Of a stretch of 64,000 nt of DNA, positions 1-8,841 are shown piece after piece. Each line of letters starts with the position of its first letter. Positions within the stretch are counted from its first letter, which is position 1. The stretch spans positions 806,001 to 870,000 of the forward strand of contig NZ_FSRT01000001.1 in assembly GCF_900143015.1 (NCBI RefSeq), read 5' to 3'. The notes under the pieces were generated by a model. It made no database searches, was not told where the DNA came from, and saw nothing but the letters and a program-made list of their open reading frames with translations. Position numbers and translations under genes: made by a program. Origin of the DNA: Fibrobacter sp. UWB11 (lineage in GTDB: Bacteria > Fibrobacterota > Fibrobacteria > Fibrobacterales > Fibrobacteraceae).

Positions 1-1189
1 CGTAATCGGTGTTGCGCAATATGACTACGAATTCATCGCCTCCGATTCTGTAAACGGGGGAATGTTTGTATGTTGTACAAATGATATTGCATGATCTGGA
101 AATGTACTTGTCCCCGCAATCATGACCATAAGTGTCGTTCACATTCTTGAGGTCGTTGATGTCGATCATTACGATAGCGAATGTGGCTGAACCGCTGTTG
201 ATTTGTTCTTGAAGTGTATCCTTCATCTTGTCGTAAGCGATTTTACTATTGACATGAGTCAAGGCGTCTTTGAAAGCGAGAATTGTCATGCCTTGAGCCT
301 GTTCCTGGGCAGAACGGGCTTTGGCTTCGGCTGTTAAAAGTCCCCGGACATAGTTGCGCATGTCTTGTGACATTTGTGAAATCGCATTTGCCAAAGATTC
401 GACTTCGTTGTTCGTATGGATATCGGGATCATCGAAAACGAGTTCTTCGGGGGTCTTGTTTTCGCGGCTTTTTTCTGCGAAATGGCGTGCGCTTCTTTCG
501 AGTGCAAGGATGGGGCCTGTAACGTTATGACGTAGCCAAATAATCAGGATAAGGCCAAAAAGGATTCCCAAGCACAGCGTTAAAAGAACGTTATAAATAA
601 CATAGTGATTGACAGTCTTGTGCAGTTCTGCAATAGAAATGTCGGCGCAAATGACACCGAAATGGACTCCGACCGAATTCACGTAAGGTTTGCATGCGGT
701 GTAGGCTGCTCCCCAGTCGGAATCTTCTTCAAAGTAAGAAGTTTTTTCTTCTTTAATGGCTCTAGCGAATTTTTGAATTTCAGCTGGTTGGTAGGCATCG
801 GTTGTTTCTAGGAGCTTCATATCCTCTTCGCCACGGGCGCGTTCCTCGTTGCTCGTGGCAGAGCAAATGTTGTACATGGAATCGTTGCGGACGAATAAAG
901 AGTACAGGTAGAACAACTCGAAATCATCGACCATGCCGTTGAGCAATGTTTGGACTTTTTCGTATTTTTCGCTTTTTTGCCCAGTGAGGGTACACTGGTA
1001 AAGGTCGTCCATGTCAATCTGGTTTGTAATGTAATTCAGAATATTGTCAAGTTTGTCGTCATAACGTTTGTAGAGTGACTTGGAGTAAGTAAGATAGGAT
1101 TGGATTGAAAGTATAAAACACAAAAATGCGACAAAGACAGCGCTTCCGACAATAAGGCTTTTATGAATAGGCTTCTTGCGATTCTTCAT
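1..1189 (-). CDS. Membrane-anchored diguanylate cyclase, C-terminus cut by window edge
   Basis: Translating the minus strand from the ATG at 1189 gives an open frame that runs off the window start (about 396 codons). Order of parts: one N-terminal membrane helix (about residues 10-30), an extracytoplasmic sensor region of roughly 170 residues, a second membrane helix, a HAMP-like linker with a coiled-coil stretch, and a GGDEF domain whose signature RIGGDEF is read near positions 34-55. Such proteins make cyclic di-GMP in response to a periplasmic signal. The start is preceded by AAGGAG and by a TATATT -10 box, so this gene uses an ordinary leader. The C-terminal part of the cyclase domain is outside the window, so a further output domain cannot be excluded. 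Confidence 0.85.
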   Translation of the reverse strand, partial: MKNRKKPIHKSLIVGSAVFVAFLCFILSIQSYLTYSKSLYKRYDDKLDNILNYITNQIDMDDLYQCTLTGQKSEKYEKVQTLLNGMVDDFELFYLYSLFVRNDSMYNICSATSNEERARGEEDMKLLETTDAYQPAEIQKFARAIKEEKTSYFEEDSDWGAAYTACKPYVNSVGVHFGVICADISIAELHKTVNHYVIYNVLLTLCLGILFGLILIIWLRHNVTGPILALERSARHFAEKSRENKTPEELVFDDPDIHTNNEVESLANAISQMSQDMRNYVRGLLTAEAKARSAQEQAQGMTILAFKDALTHVNSKIAYDKMKDTLQEQINSGSATFAIVMIDINDLKNVNDTYGHDCGDKYISRSCNIICTTYKHSPVYRIGGDEFVVILRNTDY

Positions 1190-1232
1190 ACATTGCTCCT
1201 TATGAGGAAAATATAGACTTTTTTTGAAAAAA

Positions 1233-1273
1233 AGCAAAAAAAGCCATCACTCACGTGAGGACTTTTTTGAGAA
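1233..1273 (-). terminator. Rho-independent terminator after aconitase
   Basis: On the minus strand an imperfect hairpin centred on CTCACGTGAG is followed by a run of seven T, about 45 nt after the aconitase stop. Confidence 0.6.
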
Positions 1274-1316
1274 ATTCGCCTTGCCTAGCGCAAGTTGCGG
1301 ACTTGTCGAGTGTATG

Positions 1317-3590
1317 TTATTTGTTGTTCGCGCGGATAAGGTTGAGGGCGGAACCGGCCTTGAACCATGCCCACTGCTGTTCGTTGTAAGTGTGGCTTAA
1401 GGCGATGTTATCGACGGAGCCATCCTTGTGGTGGGCGACGAGCGTGAACTCGGAGCCCGGAGCGAACTTGGTGAGACCTGTGATATCGAACACATCCTGT
1501 TCCTGGATCTTGTCGTAGTCGGCGGCGTTCTTGAAGGTGAGGGCGAGCATGCCCTGCTTCTTGAGGTTCGTTTCGTGGATGCGGGCGAAGCTCTTCACGA
1601 TCACGGCCTTCACGCCGAGGAAGCGCGGTTCCATAGCGGCGTGTTCGCGGCTGGAGCCTTCACCGTAGTTTTCGTCACCGATGACGATGGAGCCCGAGCC
1701 CTTGGCCTTGTAAATCTTGGCAAGTTCGGGGACTTCCTTGTATTCACCGCACTGGCAGAGGACCTTGTTGGTTTCGCCGTTGAAAGCGTTCACGGCACCG
1801 ATGAGCATGTTGTTCGAAATGTTTTCGAGGTGACCGCGGTAGTTGAGCCACGGACCAGCCATAGAAATGTGGTCGGTGGTGCACTTGCCCTTGGCCTTGA
1901 TGAGGAGCGGGGCTCCGGCGATGTCCTTGCCGTCCCAGGCGGCGAACGGGGCGAGAGCCTGCAAGCGCTTGCTGGTCGGGTTGATGGAAACGGTAATGTT
2001 GGAACCGTCTGCTGCCGGAGCCTGGTAGCCAGCATCCTTCACGTCGAAGCCCTTCGGCGGGAGTTCGCACTGTTCCGGCGGGTCGAGCTTCACGGCCTTG
2101 CCTTCGTTATTGACGAGGGTGTCGGTCATCGGGTTGAAGCGGATGTCACCGCTGAGGGCTGCAATCACGGCCATGAGCGGGGAGGCTACGAAGGCGTGCG
2201 TATTCGGGTTACCGTCAGCGCGCTTTGCGAAGTTGCGGTTGAAGCTGTGAACGATGGTGTTAAGTTCTTTCTTGTCGGCGCCGGCACGGTCCCAGCGGCC
2301 AATGCAAGGACCGCAGGCGTTCGTCATAATCGTTGCACCGAACTGCTTGAACAAGTCGATGAGGCCGTCGCGTTCGGCGGTGTAGCGAACTTGTTCGGAA
2401 CCCGGGTTGATGAGGAGCGGGCACTTCGGGGAAAGACCCTTGGCGAGAGCCTGCTTGATCATGTTAGCGGCCATGTAGAGGTCTTCGTAGCTGGAGTTCG
2501 TGCAAGAACCGATGAGGGCGGCACTCACGACCGGAGTGGATTCCGGCTTGGTTTCGGTAGCCTTGAGAGATTCTGCCATGTCGGTCACGGCGAATGCGCG
2601 GTCCGGGCTGAACGGGCCGTTGTAATGCGGGATGAGCGTGTTGAGGTCGATTTCCACAACGCGGTCAAAATACTTTTCCGGTTCTGCTTCAACTTCCGGG
2701 TCTGCCTTGAGGTCGGCAGCAATCTTGTCGGCGGCGTCAGCGACATCGGCACGGCCAGTAGCGCGGAGGTAACGGCTCATGGAATCGTCGTAGCTGAAGG
2801 TGGAGCAGGTGGCGCCCACTTCGGCACCCATGTTGGCAATCGTTGCCTTGCCAGTAGCGGAGAGGCTGCGTGCGCCTTCGCCAAAGTATTCGATAATAGC
2901 GTTCGTGCCACCCTTAACCGTAAGGATGCCGGCGAGCTTGAGGATGATGTCCTTAGCCGTTGCAAAGCCCTGGAGTTTGCCAGTGAGCTTCACACCGATC
3001 ATCTTCGGGTACTTGAGTTCCCACGGGAGACCGACCATGGCGTCCACAGCGTCTGCACCGCCCACGCCAATCGCGAGCATGCCGAGGCCGCCGGCGTTCA
3101 CGGTGTGGGAGTCGGTACCGATCATCATTCCGCCCGGGAAGGCGTAGTTTTCGAGCACCACCTGGTGGATGATGCCTGCACCCGGGAGCCAGCAGTCAAT
3201 GCCGTACTTGGCAGAGACGGACTGCAAGAAGTCGTACACTTCCTTGCTTTCTTCCTTGGCGCGGGGGAGGTCCTTTTCGACACCTTCGCGAGCGATAATC
3301 AAGTGGTCGCAGTGCACGGAACTCGGCACAGCCACGCGGGACTTGCCTGCAGTCGTGAACTGGAGGAGGGCCATTTGGGCGGTTGCGTCTTGCATGGCCA
3401 CGCGGTCCGGGTGGAATTCGGCAAAATCAGCGCCGCGCTTGTAGGTTCTGTTTTCTGCGCCATCGATCAGGTGGCTGTAGAGAATCTTCTCGGCGAGAGT
3501 GAGCGGGCGGCCAAGCTGCTTGCGGGCAACAGCGACGCGTGCAGGAATGCGAGCGTATGTGGCCTGGATCATGTCGAAATTAAAAAGCAT
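1317..3590 (-). CDS. acn: Aconitate hydratase
   Basis: A 757-residue aconitase of the mitochondrial-like type common in the FCB group. It interconverts citrate and isocitrate through a labile [4Fe-4S] cluster. Cluster-ligand motifs are visible as [11 protein letters not shown] and [10 protein letters not shown] in the catalytic part, and the swivel domain contains [13 protein letters not shown] with the substrate-binding arginine context. Length fits the family. The ATG at 3590 has TGAGGTAAC upstream. It is a single-gene unit with its own terminator. Codon use is GC-rich, unlike the AT-rich lipoprotein gene upstream. Its GC-rich codons also produce long antisense frames, which are not genes. 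Confidence 0.95.
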   Translation of the reverse strand: MLFNFDMIQATYARIPARVAVARKQLGRPLTLAEKILYSHLIDGAENRTYKRGADFAEFHPDRVAMQDATAQMALLQFTTAGKSRVAVPSSVHCDHLIIAREGVEKDLPRAKEESKEVYDFLQSVSAKYGIDCWLPGAGIIHQVVLENYAFPGGMMIGTDSHTVNAGGLGMLAIGVGGADAVDAMVGLPWELKYPKMIGVKLTGKLQGFATAKDIILKLAGILTVKGGTNAIIEYFGEGARSLSATGKATIANMGAEVGATCSTFSYDDSMSRYLRATGRADVADAADKIAADLKADPEVEAEPEKYFDRVVEIDLNTLIPHYNGPFSPDRAFAVTDMAESLKATETKPESTPVVSAALIGSCTNSSYEDLYMAANMIKQALAKGLSPKCPLLINPGSEQVRYTAERDGLIDLFKQFGATIMTNACGPCIGRWDRAGADKKELNTIVHSFNRNFAKRADGNPNTHAFVASPLMAVIAALSGDIRFNPMTDTLVNNEGKAVKLDPPEQCELPPKGFDVKDAGYQAPAADGSNITVSINPTSKRLQALAPFAAWDGKDIAGAPLLIKAKGKCTTDHISMAGPWLNYRGHLENISNNMLIGAVNAFNGETNKVLCQCGEYKEVPELAKIYKAKGSGSIVIGDENYGEGSSREHAAMEPRFLGVKAVIVKSFARIHETNLKKQGMLALTFKNAADYDKIQEQDVFDITGLTKFAPGSEFTLVAHHKDGSVDNIALSHTYNEQQWAWFKAGSALNLIRANNK

Positions 3591-3752
3591 AGTTACCTCA
3601 TGTAATTTTCGAGCGTAAAGATAGAAATTTTAGCATAAAAAGGGGGGAGGGATCCCCCTCGCTCCAGCCTTGGCTTACACTACCCCCACTGCGGGGGACA
3701 CCCCCGCAACGCCCCCGGAATGCTGGCGTCTAGATATGAAATTTGAGCCTTA
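3591..3752. other. Intergenic C/G-rich hairpins, no gene seen
   Basis: Contains CCCCC/GGGGG inverted segments (about 3640-3725) of the dispersed palindromic type found elsewhere in the window; no reading frame is supported. Confidence 0.4.
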
Positions 3753-4535
3753 CTAAAGGGTGTATGTTAATTTGACTTCTTTTTCAAAGCCATTTCTTAA
3801 AATAGTCATGGTCCAAATATCTCCAAAATTTGTTTTTTTCATGACATCATAGTAGTCTTCGGTTGAATAGATTCTTTTCCCGTTGATTTTTGTAATTATA
3901 TCACCATGGGATAAATTGGCGTAGTAAGCTTCTGTATTTTTATAAATAATATTAATCAACGCTCCTGTATTTTGTTTGTAAATTTCGCGATCGTGACGGG
4001 TTAATTCAGATACTGCAATTCCTGGTGTATATGCGGCTCTTTTGTTTTTAGGAATTCGAATGAATAAATATGCAGAATAATCGTATCGTTGAATTGAGTA
4101 CGAATAATTTGTATATGAAGTTGTTGCATAAGAACTTGTTGCCCCATATGCATTTGTGTAATAATGATAATTTGTGTATGGTACGGAATAGCTTCCATTT
4201 CTTGTGTCAGTATAATTTTCAGACCATATGGCTCTAGTTGCTTTTTCTTTTTTACAGAGTTTTTTTATTGCAGTATAGACTTCTTCATCACTAATTGCAG
4301 GTCCGTTAAATCCTGAATATCCTATACACCAATACCAATATGATGCAATTTCTCTAAATTCCTCATCTATATTATTTACTTTGAAAATTTTAATCTCTTC
4401 TCCTTCTTTAAGATATGCTTCTTTAGGAAAAAAGCCTTCGTCATGCCAAGGTTTATAGAAATCATCAAATCCTGTTGTGACACATCCTGTAAGAATGAAT
4501 AAGCTGAAAGTGTATAGAATCAAAAATTTTTTCAT
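3753..4535 (-). CDS. Lipoprotein with C-terminal PDZ-like domain
   Basis: The 260-residue product starts with a lipoprotein signal (hydrophobic stretch, then LTGC at about residue 18). The middle is rich in Tyr, Asn, Thr and Ser. The last ~80 residues look like a PDZ domain (LSHGDIITKINGKRI pattern). I do not recognise a specific function; a surface or periplasmic protein-binding role is an inference. Base composition is clearly more AT-rich than the aconitase and trp genes on either side, which may mark recent acquisition. The start has no Shine-Dalgarno: a TATATT -10 box at 4542-4547 is followed by exactly six nucleotides and then ATG, so the transcript is probably leaderless. Confidence 0.8.
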   Translation of the reverse strand: MKKFLILYTFSLFILTGCVTTGFDDFYKPWHDEGFFPKEAYLKEGEEIKIFKVNNIDEEFREIASYWYWCIGYSGFNGPAISDEEVYTAIKKLCKKEKATRAIWSENYTDTRNGSYSVPYTNYHYYTNAYGATSSYATTSYTNYSYSIQRYDYSAYLFIRIPKNKRAAYTPGIAVSELTRHDREIYKQNTGALINIIYKNTEAYYANLSHGDIITKINGKRIYSTEDYYDVMKKTNFGDIWTMTILRNGFEKEVKLTYTL

Positions 4536-4612
4536 GCCGTAAATATATTTTATGTGTGATTATTTTTCAAATGAGGACTATTAGCTGAAGGCTAACCTTG
4601 AATAAGGTTCGT

Positions 4613-4650
4613 GCAAAAAAAAGAGGCCGGTTGAATCCGACCTCTTTTTG
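4613..4650 (-). terminator. Terminator of the trpBA operon
   Basis: GAGGTCGG / CCGGCCTC stem (one wobble pair) followed by T8 on the minus strand, about 40 nt after the trpA stop. A-rich flanks make it bidirectional in form. Confidence 0.85.
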
Positions 4651-4690
4651 CGAAATGCGCACGGAATGTACGCGAAAATGCGCGCGGGCT

Positions 4691-5443
4691 TTACTTCCCG
4701 GCGATTTCCTTGGCCTTGGCTTCGATTTCGGCGATTGCCTTTGCGCGACCTTCGGCGGTGTCTGCGTTGCTGAGCACAATATTCACGAACACGGAACCTG
4801 CGACTACGGCGTACACATGCTTAGAGAGCACCTTGGATTGTTCGCCATTGCGGATGCCAAAGCCGCCAAGAACCTTAGCGCCACCCTTACCGACGGTGTC
4901 GATAAAGTCGAGCGTCGCCTGGTCAATTGTGGTTTCGCTGCCGGTCGTGCCTGCGCGTAGGGCGGCGTAGATGTACTTGAAGCCCTTGGAAGCCATCGTT
5001 TCGAGGCGTTCCTTGGTCATGCTCGGTGCGGCAACCGGAATGTTTTCGAGACCGTGCTTCTTGCAAGCTTCGGTGAGGCCTTCGTCATGGTCGAACGGAA
5101 GGTCCGGAATGATGCAAGCAGAAACGCCTGCGTCCTTGCACATCTTGACAAAGTTTTCGACGCCCGGCGTAAAGGCGAGGGAACCGTAAGTCATGATGTA
5201 AATCGGCGTTTCAGGGTGGCGTTCGTGAATCTGCTTCACGATGGCGAGGCCCTGCTTGGTAGAATAGCCCTTTTCGAGAGCGATGGTGGAGGCCGTCTGG
5301 ATGGCCGGACCGTCTGCGCTCGGGTCGCTGAAGGCGAGCTGGATTTCAAGAATGTTCGCGCCACCCTTCACAAGTGCGTCGGCAATGGCGATAGAAGTTT
5401 CAGCGTCAGGAAAACCCGCAATAAGATGAGACATTAAATTCAT
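4691..5443 (-). CDS. trpA: Tryptophan synthase alpha subunit
   Basis: The 250-residue TIM-barrel subunit cleaves indole-3-glycerol phosphate to indole and glyceraldehyde 3-phosphate and passes indole to TrpB. The catalytic acids are present as Glu33 (ILEIQL) and Asp44 (SADGP), corresponding to Glu49 and Asp60 of the enterobacterial enzyme. It is about 15 residues shorter at the N-terminus than usual, so helix 0 appears to be missing. The substrate loop has LRAGTTG. The start at 5443 is chosen because AAGGAAG lies just upstream; an upstream in-frame extension only reads through the end of trpB. It follows trpB by 5 nt, so the two are translationally close. Confidence 0.93.
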   Translation of the reverse strand: MNLMSHLIAGFPDAETSIAIADALVKGGANILEIQLAFSDPSADGPAIQTASTIALEKGYSTKQGLAIVKQIHERHPETPIYIMTYGSLAFTPGVENFVKMCKDAGVSACIIPDLPFDHDEGLTEACKKHGLENIPVAAPSMTKERLETMASKGFKYIYAALRAGTTGSETTIDQATLDFIDTVGKGGAKVLGGFGIRNGEQSKVLSKHVYAVVAGSVFVNIVLSNADTAEGRAKAIAEIEAKAKEIAGK

Positions 5444-5448
5444 GGTGA

Positions 5449-6726
5449 TTACTTCCTTGTCATAATTTCGGCGTCGTGGATGTCTTCGTTGTTTTCGAGG
5501 CGAACAAGTTCGGCCTTGAGGAATTCCTTCCACTTTTCGGGGCGGAACACCGGGCTTGTGATGAAGATGTCCTTGTCACCGCGGCCACTCATGTTGATGA
5601 CGAGCGCCTTGTCTTTCGGGAGTTCCTTCGCAATCTTCATGGCGGCAGCACCGGCGTGTGCGCTTTCGAGTGCGAACAAAATGCCTTCGTTCCTAGCGAA
5701 GAACTTGACGGCTTCAAGAGCTTCCTTGTCGAGAATTGCCGTGAATTCCACGCGGCCCGATTCTCCGAGGGCAGCGAGCTGCGGACCAATGCCCATGTAG
5801 TCGAGACCTGCCGAAATGGAGCGCGTCGGCATGGATTGACCGTCTTCGTCAATGAGGAAGCGGCTCTTGTAACCCTGCACAATGCCTTCGCGGCTGGCGT
5901 TACCCGTCATGCGGGCTGCATTTTCACCGACGTTCGGGCCTATGCCACCGGCTTCGGCACCAATCAGGCGCACATTCTTGTCTTCGATAAACGGAGTGAA
6001 CACGCCGATAGAGTTGCTACCGCCACCCACGCAGGCGACAACGGCTGCGATGTCAATGTTGCGTTCAGCGGCCTGGCGCTTGACTTCTTCACCGATAATC
6101 GACTGGAAGGTACGAACGATATCCGGGAACGGAGCCGGACCGAGAGCAGAACCCAGCACATAGTGGGTGTTCTTGAAATTCGTAGCCCAGTCGCGCATGG
6201 CTTCGTTCACGGCATCCTTGAGTGTGCGGCTACCGCTTGTGACCGGCACAACCTTGGCTCCGTACATTTCCATCGTTGCCACGTTCGGCTGCTGACGACG
6301 GACGTCCACTTCACCCATGTACACCACGCATTCGAGGCCGAGCTTTGCGCAAGCGGCGGCAGTGGCGAGCCCGTGCTGACCGGCGCCTGTTTCGGCGATG
6401 ATGCGGGTCTTGCCCATCTTCTTGGCCAAAAGGCACTGACCGATAGCGTTGTTAATCTTGTGGGCGCCCGTGTTGGCAAGGCCTTCGAGCTTGATGTAAA
6501 TCTGCGCACCGCCCAAGAGCTTGGTTGCCGTCGGGGCAAAGTACAGCGGAGTTTCGCGGCCAATATAGTCGCGCTGGATGATGCGGAGCTCTTCGAGAAA
6601 TTCCGGATCGTGGATGTACTTGTTGAATGCCGCTTCGAGGTCGTCGAGCGGGCGGCGGATGATTTCGGCAACGTACTTGCCGCCGAACTTGTCAAAGAAA
6701 CCGTTGTTAGAAGTTGTAGAGGTCAT
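5449..6726 (-). CDS. trpB: Tryptophan synthase beta subunit
   Basis: The 425-residue PLP enzyme condenses indole with serine to tryptophan. The PLP lysine lies in GAHKINNAIGQ and the glycine-rich phosphate-binding segment is VGGGSNS. The catalytic glutamate context AETGAGQHG is intact. It is the first gene of the trpBA operon. The 5' region (6727-7180) carries two successive promoter-attenuator units, so expression is probably set by charged tRNA-Trp. Length and sequence are ordinary for the TrpB1 type. Confidence 0.96.
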   Translation of the reverse strand: MTSTTSNNGFFDKFGGKYVAEIIRRPLDDLEAAFNKYIHDPEFLEELRIIQRDYIGRETPLYFAPTATKLLGGAQIYIKLEGLANTGAHKINNAIGQCLLAKKMGKTRIIAETGAGQHGLATAAACAKLGLECVVYMGEVDVRRQQPNVATMEMYGAKVVPVTSGSRTLKDAVNEAMRDWATNFKNTHYVLGSALGPAPFPDIVRTFQSIIGEEVKRQAAERNIDIAAVVACVGGGSNSIGVFTPFIEDKNVRLIGAEAGGIGPNVGENAARMTGNASREGIVQGYKSRFLIDEDGQSMPTRSISAGLDYMGIGPQLAALGESGRVEFTAILDKEALEAVKFFARNEGILFALESAHAGAAAMKIAKELPKDKALVINMSGRGDKDIFITSPVFRPEKWKEFLKAELVRLENNEDIHDAEIMTRK

Positions 6727-6732
6727 TGTTGT

Positions 6733-6778
6733 TCTGTCATCCTGAGCGATGGGCGGAGCCCGAAGTCGAAGGATCTAG
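6733..6778. repeat. Dispersed intergenic repeat, GTCATCCTGAGC type
   Basis: Starts GTCATCCTGAGC and ends GAAGGATCT. Related copies are at 16614-16752, 40698-40732 and 50958-51004. It lies between the attenuator and trpB. Confidence 0.6.
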
Positions 6779-6830
6779 TTAAGGGTTAAAGTCTCTATGC
6801 TTGTTGAAAAACCTTCGAGTCCAGAAACCA

Positions 6831-6863
6831 AAAAAAATCGGCTTCCGGAGAGTCCCGAAAGCC
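6831..6863 (-). terminator. trpB attenuator terminator (3:4 stem)
   Basis: Stem GGCTTTCGG / CCGGAAGCC followed by seven T. Its 5' arm and loop contain GGACTCT, the exact complement of AGAGTCC just after the leader-peptide stop. That gives the alternative antiterminator pairing expected of a ribosome-mediated trp attenuator. Confidence 0.88.
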
Positions 6864-6899
6864 TTTTACAAACACTTGATGAAATCAGCAAACCGGACT

Positions 6900-6956
6900 C
6901 TATTTCGTAGAGCCCCACCACCAACGGTTGAAACGGATTACTGCATTCATCTTCAT
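6900..6956 (-). CDS. trpL: trp leader peptide with three consecutive Trp codons
   Basis: An 18-codon frame encoding MKMNAVIRFNRWWWGSTK ends in TAG. Three tandem TGG codons lie directly upstream of an 8-bp protector hairpin (GGGCTCTA / TAGAGTCC) whose 3' arm includes the stop codon. When charged tRNA-Trp is scarce the ribosome stalls on TGG-TGG-TGG and covers the first arm, freeing TAGAGTCC to pair with the terminator arm. When Trp is plentiful the ribosome reaches the stop and the terminator forms. The first ATG is two nucleotides from the predicted transcription start, so the leader is probably leaderless; an in-frame ATG two codons on is the alternative start. Confidence 0.88.
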   Translation of the reverse strand: MKMNAVIRFNRWWWGSTK

Positions 6957-6963
6957 GTCATAA

Positions 6964-6992
6964 AATTTAGGAAGCCACGATAAATTTGGCAA
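6964..6992 (-). promoter_or_regulatory. Promoter of the trpBA transcript (proximal)
   Basis: TTGCCA (6987-6992), 17-nt spacer, TAAATT (6964-6969) on the minus strand; predicted start C6957, directly before the leader ATG. Confidence 0.75.
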
Positions 6993-7013
6993 GGGAATAG
7001 GAAAAAATTTGAT

Positions 7014-7047
7014 ATAAAAAATAGGCTTCCGATAACGCTCGGAAGCC
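7014..7047 (-). terminator. Distal attenuator-like terminator upstream of trpB
   Basis: Perfect 9-bp stem GGCTTCCGA / TCGGAAGCC plus a T run. It is a sequence relative of the proximal attenuator terminator and sits at the same position in the second, upstream unit. Confidence 0.75.
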
Positions 7048-7089
7048 ATTTTATCAAACACTTGATGAAACCAGCAGATCCGTTCCGTT

Positions 7090-7137
7090 TTACGGGAACC
7101 CCTCCCGCAAGCGGTCTGAGTGGATTACCGATTTCAC
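7090..7137 (-). pseudogene. Decayed trp leader peptide (distal unit)
   Basis: This frame aligns with the proximal leader along its whole length: GTG start, VKSVIHSDRLREGFP, stop. The WWW codons of the proximal copy correspond to TTG, CGG and GAG here, so no Trp codon remains. The start is GTG and no good ribosome site is visible. Downstream it shares a 17-nt block with the proximal unit (TTTCATCAAGTGTTTG at 7055-7070), then its own terminator. I read it as a duplicated leader that has lost Trp sensing; a shift to another signal is possible but no codon is repeated. Confidence 0.6.
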
Positions 7138-7150
7138 CTTTACGTATATC

Positions 7151-7179
7151 AATATACACTGTAATTCGTTGATTGTCAA
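7151..7179 (-). promoter_or_regulatory. Distal promoter upstream of trpB
   Basis: Near-consensus promoter on the minus strand: TTGACA (7174-7179), 17-nt spacer, TATATT (7151-7156). Confidence 0.75.
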
Positions 7180-7232
7180 TAGGTTACGATAACTTTTTTG
7201 TAAATTTTTGGTACGATTTTGGTGCTGTATAG

Positions 7233-7257
7233 AAAAAGCCTATCTTTGTGGATAGGC
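7233..7257 (-). terminator. Terminator of trpCF
   Basis: Perfect GCCTATC / GATAGGC stem followed by T5 on the minus strand, 30 nt after the trpCF stop. It separates trpCF from the trpBA promoters. Confidence 0.85.
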
Positions 7258-7287
7258 GTTTTGTTTTAATCGCATTTTTTTTGAATG

Positions 7288-8841
7288 TTATTTTGCGGCG
7301 ATTGCTGCAAACAGCGCTTTCATCTTGTCGTGATTCTTGATGCCGGGGGCGTCTTCGATGCCGCTTGAAACGTCGATAAGTTCGGGGTTGAACTTTTCGC
7401 AGATGGTGGCTACGTTTTCAGGGGTGATGCCGCCGGCGAGCCAGAGTGGGGAACCGCTTGCTTTTTCGCGGAGGAGCGATTCGGGGATGGTCTTGCCGGT
7501 GCCGCCTGGGATGCCTTCGACTTTGGCGTCCAGCAAAATGCGGGGTTCGCCGTTCTTGCGGATGCCTGCGACGTAATCGAAGTCTTCGGGGGCGCCTACG
7601 CGTGCTGCGCTGTAGTAGGGGAGGGCGTTACCGGATGCATCGTCGATGGATTTGTGCGGATCAACGCCGTGGAACTGTACGGCGTCGAGCACGCCTTCTT
7701 GGGCGAGCTTGATGGCTGTTTTGCCTTCGACGGAATTGGGGTCGGTAATCACGCCAACGAGAAGTGGAGCTACGTCATTGCAAGCGGAGCGAAGCAATCT
7801 AGTCTTGAAACTGCGCACGAATTCTTCGGTGGTAAGTCTCTTGGTGGTGCTGAACACGAAACCGAGCATGTCTGCGCCGAGTTCGGCGGCGAGGAGGCCG
7901 TCTTCTTCGCGGGTGATGCCGCAAATTTTCACGAGCGGGCGGCGCGCATCTTGTGATGAGGCTGCGCGAGTCTCGTTATTGGCAAACTTGCGTTCAGCGA
8001 ACTTTTTCCAGAACTGTCCGCGGGCGTTTTCGCATCCGCTTTCGAATGCGCTGACCACGTCTTTGGCGAGCGGCGGATTCTTGGCGACTGCTTCACCGAC
8101 GAGAATTCCCGTGAATCCGAGATTGCGGGCGTATGTCGCATCGGCGGCACTCAAAATGCCTGATTCAAAAACGGCTTTGGCGGGGAGCTTGCTGCGGACA
8201 CTTGCGGGAATCAGCGGGTCCGTATGGAACGTGGCGAGGTCGCGCGAATTCACTCCTGCGACAATCGTCTTGGCGGCTGCAACACCGAGAGCGTCCGTCA
8301 CAACGGAGAGCTTGCGGAAATCGTCAGCTTCACGGACTTCAACGAATGCCTGAATGCCGAACTGCTGTGCGCGCTCGGCCATTTTTACGAGCTGGGCGTC
8401 GTCGAGGATGCGGGCGATGAGCAAAACCGCATCGGCACCGCAGCGATAAGCGATGTCAATTTCGTCTTCAAATAAAAGGAAATCTTTGCGGAGAACAGCG
8501 CAAGTATGCAAGCCCTGCTGACGGCGGCGTTCCATCAAGTCCGCTACGGCAATCAGGTCTCGGAGCGAACCCTTGAAAAAGTTCATTTCGGTCAGCACGG
8601 AGACCGCTTGAGCGTGAGCTTCGGCATAAGTCGTGGCGAGTTCCACCGGATTCAGGTCCGGAGCAATGTCTCCCTTGGATGGCGAAGCCCTCTTGACCTC
8701 AAGGATTGCTCCTGCGTTTCCAAGAAATTCTGTATGACCAACGCGACGAGCCTCGGGAATATCAATATTGAAATTCAATCCGAGTCTGTCGATGTCCTCG
8801 CGGCGCATGCGCACGATTTTTTGCAAAATATCTTCGCTCAT
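7288..8841 (-). CDS. trpCF: Bifunctional indole-3-glycerol-phosphate synthase / phosphoribosylanthranilate isomerase
   Basis: A 517-residue fusion. Residues about 1-265 are TrpC: EVKRASPSKGDI carries the catalytic lysine, and the barrel strands end with the FESGI and GFTGILVGEA phosphate-binding segments. Residues about 303-515 are TrpF: PLVKICGIT contains the catalytic cysteine, followed by LGFVFS and the glycine-rich LAGGITPEN. A low-complexity linker joins them. Together they perform the fourth and third steps of tryptophan synthesis. AGAGGAATT precedes the ATG. Unlike trpB and trpE, no Trp-codon leader is seen upstream, so this gene may escape attenuation. Confidence 0.94.
   Translation of the reverse strand: MSEDILQKIVRMRREDIDRLGLNFNIDIPEARRVGHTEFLGNAGAILEVKRASPSKGDIAPDLNPVELATTYAEAHAQAVSVLTEMNFFKGSLRDLIAVADLMERRRQQGLHTCAVLRKDFLLFEDEIDIAYRCGADAVLLIARILDDAQLVKMAERAQQFGIQAFVEVREADDFRKLSVVTDALGVAAAKTIVAGVNSRDLATFHTDPLIPASVRSKLPAKAVFESGILSAADATYARNLGFTGILVGEAVAKNPPLAKDVVSAFESGCENARGQFWKKFAERKFANNETRAASSQDARRPLVKICGITREEDGLLAAELGADMLGFVFSTTKRLTTEEFVRSFKTRLLRSACNDVAPLLVGVITDPNSVEGKTAIKLAQEGVLDAVQFHGVDPHKSIDDASGNALPYYSAARVGAPEDFDYVAGIRKNGEPRILLDAKVEGIPGGTGKTIPESLLREKASGSPLWLAGGITPENVATICEKFNPELIDVSSGIEDAPGIKNHDKMKALFAAIAAK

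Noticed and set aside
1428-3605. Long open frame on the plus strand opposite aconitase
   Set aside because: It is antisense to a well-conserved gene and has the His/Val/Gly-rich look of reverse-complement GC-rich codons; no family resemblance.
6953-7159. A 68-residue frame across the two trp attenuators
   Set aside because: It runs through a terminator and promoter; the short leader frames explain the sequence better.
6727-7180. T-box riboswitch upstream of trpB
   Set aside because: No specifier-loop or T-box sequence was seen; the tandem Trp codons and alternative stems fit ribosome-mediated attenuation.
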